The position numbers and the translations under genes were made by a program. Shown one piece after another: positions 63,844 through 64,000 of a DNA stretch of 64,000 nucleotides. Numbering within the stretch: position 1 is the stretch's first letter; the number at the start of each line of letters is the position of its first letter. This DNA is from Panaeolus papilionaceus (Eukaryota; Basidiomycota; Agaricomycetes; Agaricales): NCBI GenBank assembly GCA_015501605.1, contig JADNRZ010000006.1, positions 744,001 to 808,000 on the forward strand, given 5' to 3'. The notes beneath the pieces were generated by a model. That model searched no databases. It saw only the letters and a program-made list of their open reading frames with translations, and was not told the DNA's origin.

Positions 63844-64000
63844 GGTTAGATTTCCCATTGAGTACACGCACAGGGAATTTATGACCTTACAGACGTATGG
63901 CCTGAGACCAAAATACCCGGGAAGATAGATTTTCTGGCGCATGCGGTGTCTGTATGATATGTCGTAGTAATTTATAATGTGGTGGTGGGATACCCACAGG

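Overview
This window is nuclear DNA from a basidiomycete fungus, most likely an Agaricomycete (mushroom). The genes are dense and on both strands. Almost all are split by many short introns (about 45-100 nt, GT...AG, often with a CTAAC/CTGAC-like branch site). Several proteins belong to families typical of fungi or mushrooms: an F-box protein of the agaric type, an ERT1-type Zn2Cys6 regulator, a fungal CSL factor and a membrane-anchored FPGGGF alpha/beta hydrolase. CDS coordinates run from start codon to stop codon and include introns; exon joins were read by eye from splice signals and reading frame.

Layout. 0-1 kb: 5' part of methylthioribose-1-phosphate isomerase (MRI1, minus), cut by the window edge. 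1.2-6 kb: alpha/beta hydrolase and a three-finger C2H2 factor that appears to need a 7-nt micro-exon. 6-8.9 kb: gene-free. 8.9-9.8 kb: a 910-bp hAT-like element with inverted ends and a small spliced passenger gene. 10.3-21.4 kb: PEX5, a CDC26-like APC/C subunit, a PRA1 protein, ERT1, the HemK-type methyltransferase MTQ1, and an F-box protein. 21.6-24.2 kb: a fused allantoicase/ureidoglycolate lyase gene behind seven GATA-factor sites. 24.6-41.5 kb: BRE1, mitochondrial uS9, Golgi CASP/COY1, TFIIH subunit TFB1, a PHOSPHO-type phosphatase, kinase YAK1 and a small proteasome chaperone (PSMG4/POC4-like). 41.5-52.2 kb is looser: two genes of unknown function and two long stretches without convincing genes. 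52.2-63.8 kb: CSL factor, a small membrane protein, ESA1 acetyltransferase, DBP7 helicase and a secretory-pathway cyclophilin with two possible C-termini.

Most genes are housekeeping genes and do not form one pathway. Some relate in function: BRE1, ESA1 and TFB1 act on chromatin and transcription, and ERT1 and YAK1 both respond to carbon or nutrient state. The linkage looks like ordinary basidiomycete gene order. No biosynthetic cluster, CRISPR array or obvious defence system was seen. The most distinctive points are the micro-exon, the hAT element with its passenger gene, the GATA-rich promoter of the fused purine-catabolism gene, the alternative C-terminus of the cyclophilin, and the small genes (CDC26-like, PSMG4-like) that automated annotation may miss.
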